Part shown: in pieces, positions 62,338 to 64,000 of the stretch
How the letters are laid out: each line of letters opens with the position of its first letter
How positions within the stretch are numbered: position 1 is the stretch's first letter
Assembly: GCF_023349125.1 (NCBI RefSeq)
Contig: NZ_JAKIKT010000010.1
Span: 1 to 64,000 of the forward strand
Source of the DNA: Shewanella corallii
GTDB taxonomy: Bacteria; Pseudomonadota; Gammaproteobacteria; Enterobacterales; Shewanellaceae
Length of the DNA: 64,000 nt
Direction of reading: 5' to 3'
The notes under the pieces: generated by a model
What the model saw: only the letters and a program-made list of their open reading frames with translations
What the model was told of the DNA's origin: nothing
The model's database searches: none
Translations under genes and position numbers: made by a program

Positions 62338-63936
62338 TTAAACCCCGATTGGGCACTCTCTGCTGACGTTCAGCATCAACTTATCGAATGAAATGGCGTG
62401 CAGGACATACTTGGCGACAGACTCCTGAGAGTTGTTGTAGCGGTTGATCATCTGCTTGGGGTCACCATCATGGTTGTGTTCAAAGAAGTACCACTTTCTG
62501 ATTTTTGAATGGCCCTGGAACTCATAGGTGCGCAGGCTCTCTTCCCCCAGTATCGACTTTAAGCCCATGGCGTACTGCTCGCCTGAGGGGCTGATCTCTA
62601 TTCCCAGAAAGCCACTGTCCCACAAAATTGAGATAGCTTCGTTGGTGTCGATACTCAAAGGCTCCAGCCTGTCCTTAAGGTCTTTAAACTCGAACGGGAC
62701 TTTAAGGCAGTACAGGCTTTCCATTATCTTTTTGAGTACCGGATAGCGGCGCGTACCTTCAATCACTCGCTCATCGTAGAGCACAGCGCTCTCTTTCTTG
62801 ATGGCGTCTTGAATGGTGGTGAAAGGGATTTTCCAGCCCCCTCTTCCAATCAGAACGTCTTCAACATCCTTATCGTGTACTTCAACGGCGTGTTCGACGA
62901 TTTTCCTGGCGAGGCGCTGTATATCCCGTGATCTGTGGTGGGTGTGTCTGAGCACATATTTGAAGCTGCATTCTGCATAACCCACATGACAGTGGTCGTT
63001 GCGGACGGTAGCACCATACAGGGTATTCCAGGGGTCTACATTTTTGCGGTTATAGCCCCGGGCGGCCTGCCTGAACTCATACTCGATGCGCTTATTGATG
63101 AACTCGCGAAGATCTGTCTCGTTCCAGCGCATGCGTTTGACCTTTGAGGTCATCTTTTGCGGGAAATTCAGGTCTTCTTTGCGGTATCTGTGCCAGGGAA
63201 TGGTAATAAAGATCTCTGCGCCATTGAGCTTATTGGGAGTGAAGTAAGCCTGGTAGGTGTTCAACAGGGACGAAACCGTAAGCTGGGCGATACCTGATTG
63301 TGCTTCAAGGGGTGAATTGGGTGTCTCTATGGGTTCAATGGCGATTTTGGGCTTTATCTTTTCGGAGCTGATATCACCAATACACTTGATCACATCGGAA
63401 TAGGTTTTGTGGTGAAACACCGCAGACAGGTCGGACTTAACCTCATCGGCTTTGTTCAGATCCACTGCCGAGTTGGTGGCGATTTCCACGGCGATTTTAA
63501 TGCTTTTCCAGATAGGGAATTTAATCCTCTCGATAAGGGACAGCTTATGAATCGCCTTCCAGTGCAGGCTGTTCTCCAGGTTGTAGTATTCCTGAAGTGC
63601 GCCCAACTGAATCACCAGGGCCCGGATGATCTCAGCCCTCCACAGGTCCTGCAGTGCCACCTCAAGGTTGTAATTGCTGTCGGCGTGAATGGCTTTGAGG
63701 GCGACCATCTCTTTGATATCGAACGCGTGCTCATTCATATACCAAAGATCGAGAGGATTATCCGCCTTCAGCTGTTTCGCCAGCTCTTTGCAACTGTCAA
63801 AAATCGATGCGGTTTTACCTGTTCCCCACTTACCTGTGATGATAGGTTTTGAAATCCGGAAACTCTTTCGGTCCAGAAAACACTCGGACAGAAGATCATC
63901 ATCTTCTGCATTATCATCCCCAAAAATCAGCCGCAT
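62338..63936 (-). CDS. P-loop ATPase, Sll1717-like family
   Basis: This 532-residue protein has Walker A GKWGTGKTAS at about residues 36-45 after a short N-terminus and a helical, STAND-like continuation with a Walker-B-like strand (AEIFITIPWHR) and repeated RRSRDIQRLARK segment. The pattern fits the P-loop ATPase group named after Sll1717, found in defence-rich regions, without a proven role. G+C is higher than in the preceding 15 kb. It lies beside the window's right edge with a promoter region after 63936. Confidence 0.65.
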   Translation of the reverse strand: MRLIFGDDNAEDDDLLSECFLDRKSFRISKPIITGKWGTGKTASIFDSCKELAKQLKADNPLDLWYMNEHAFDIKEMVALKAIHADSNYNLEVALQDLWRAEIIRALVIQLGALQEYYNLENSLHWKAIHKLSLIERIKFPIWKSIKIAVEIATNSAVDLNKADEVKSDLSAVFHHKTYSDVIKCIGDISSEKIKPKIAIEPIETPNSPLEAQSGIAQLTVSSLLNTYQAYFTPNKLNGAEIFITIPWHRYRKEDLNFPQKMTSKVKRMRWNETDLREFINKRIEYEFRQAARGYNRKNVDPWNTLYGATVRNDHCHVGYAECSFKYVLRHTHHRSRDIQRLARKIVEHAVEVHDKDVEDVLIGRGGWKIPFTTIQDAIKKESAVLYDERVIEGTRRYPVLKKIMESLYCLKVPFEFKDLKDRLEPLSIDTNEAISILWDSGFLGIEISPSGEQYAMGLKSILGEESLRTYEFQGHSKIRKWYFFEHNHDGDPKQMINRYNNSQESVAKYVLHAISFDKLMLNVSRECPIGV

Positions 63937-64000
63937 ACACTCCCCTTATTTGTATAACACCACTCACCCTATTAGTGAGGGCCGGGAATTGTCCAGTATG

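Overview
The window looks like chromosomal DNA of a marine gammaproteobacterium of the Alteromonadales type. The first 31 kb carries conserved chromosomal neighbourhoods (tusDCB-tusE beside yccA, divergent punR/punC, tRNA-Ser(UGA), cheV) mixed with catabolic genes. From about 32 kb to the end the window is accessory: a Tn7-like transposition operon, a umuDC locus acting as an insertion hotspot, and several defence-like modules, mostly more A+T-rich than the core. Everything here is read from the sequence and family knowledge; no database search was run.

Region 1 (1-10.7 kb): a decayed TIGR02594-type fragment, a TetR regulator with a repeated operator in front of a divergent metallo-beta-lactamase-fold hydrolase, an outer-membrane DUF1302/DUF1329 pair, and divergent from it a five-gene operon (IpdF-like SDR, MaoC hydratase, thiolase, enoyl-CoA hydratase, ETF-ubiquinone oxidoreductase). 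The SDR closely resembles the IpdF/ScdG enzymes of steroid C/D-ring catabolism, so the locus probably takes up and beta-oxidises a steroid-like or other hydrophobic acid.

Region 2 (10.7-31.6 kb): cheV; the Tus sulfur relay for tRNA 2-thiolation; yccA; punR/punC; tRNA-Ser; a VOC protein; a eukaryotic-type glutathione synthetase (unusual in bacteria); a YeiH exporter; membrane proteins; and an aldoxime-nitrile cluster (AraC regulator, haem aldoxime dehydratase, nitrilase, TonB-dependent receptor). A serine hydrolase with a membrane C-terminus is split by a frameshift.

Region 3 (31.8-41 kb): a HEAT-repeat gene, then tnsA-tnsB-tnsC-tniQ on the minus strand. Beyond tnsA lie a small unknown gene, an orphan AbiEi-type antitoxin, one solitary copy of a type I-E-like CRISPR repeat without cas genes, and about 280 bp of TGTCGAT-based direct and inverted repeats that may be a transposon end. 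Both ends of the transposon could not be fixed from this window.

Region 4 (41-50.5 kb): an SOS-boxed umuDC. The 3' third of umuC and about 290 bp of following DNA occur twice (about 42.14-43.12 kb and 49.60-50.51 kb). Between the copies lie a decayed ATPase gene, a Septu-like AAA ATPase/HNH pair, and two exported nucleases, one of them an EndA-like enzyme fused to a long helical-repeat domain.

Region 5 (50.5-64 kb): a Hachiman-like pair whose HamA-like protein has an extra DUF4297-like nuclease domain, a 1.8 kb stretch with little coding signal, two membrane coiled-coil proteins of unknown role, fragments of a thermonuclease and of a virus-type packaging ATPase, a lipoprotein, and a Sll1717-type P-loop ATPase. 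The right half reads as a layered defence island built around a transposon and a umuC hotspot.
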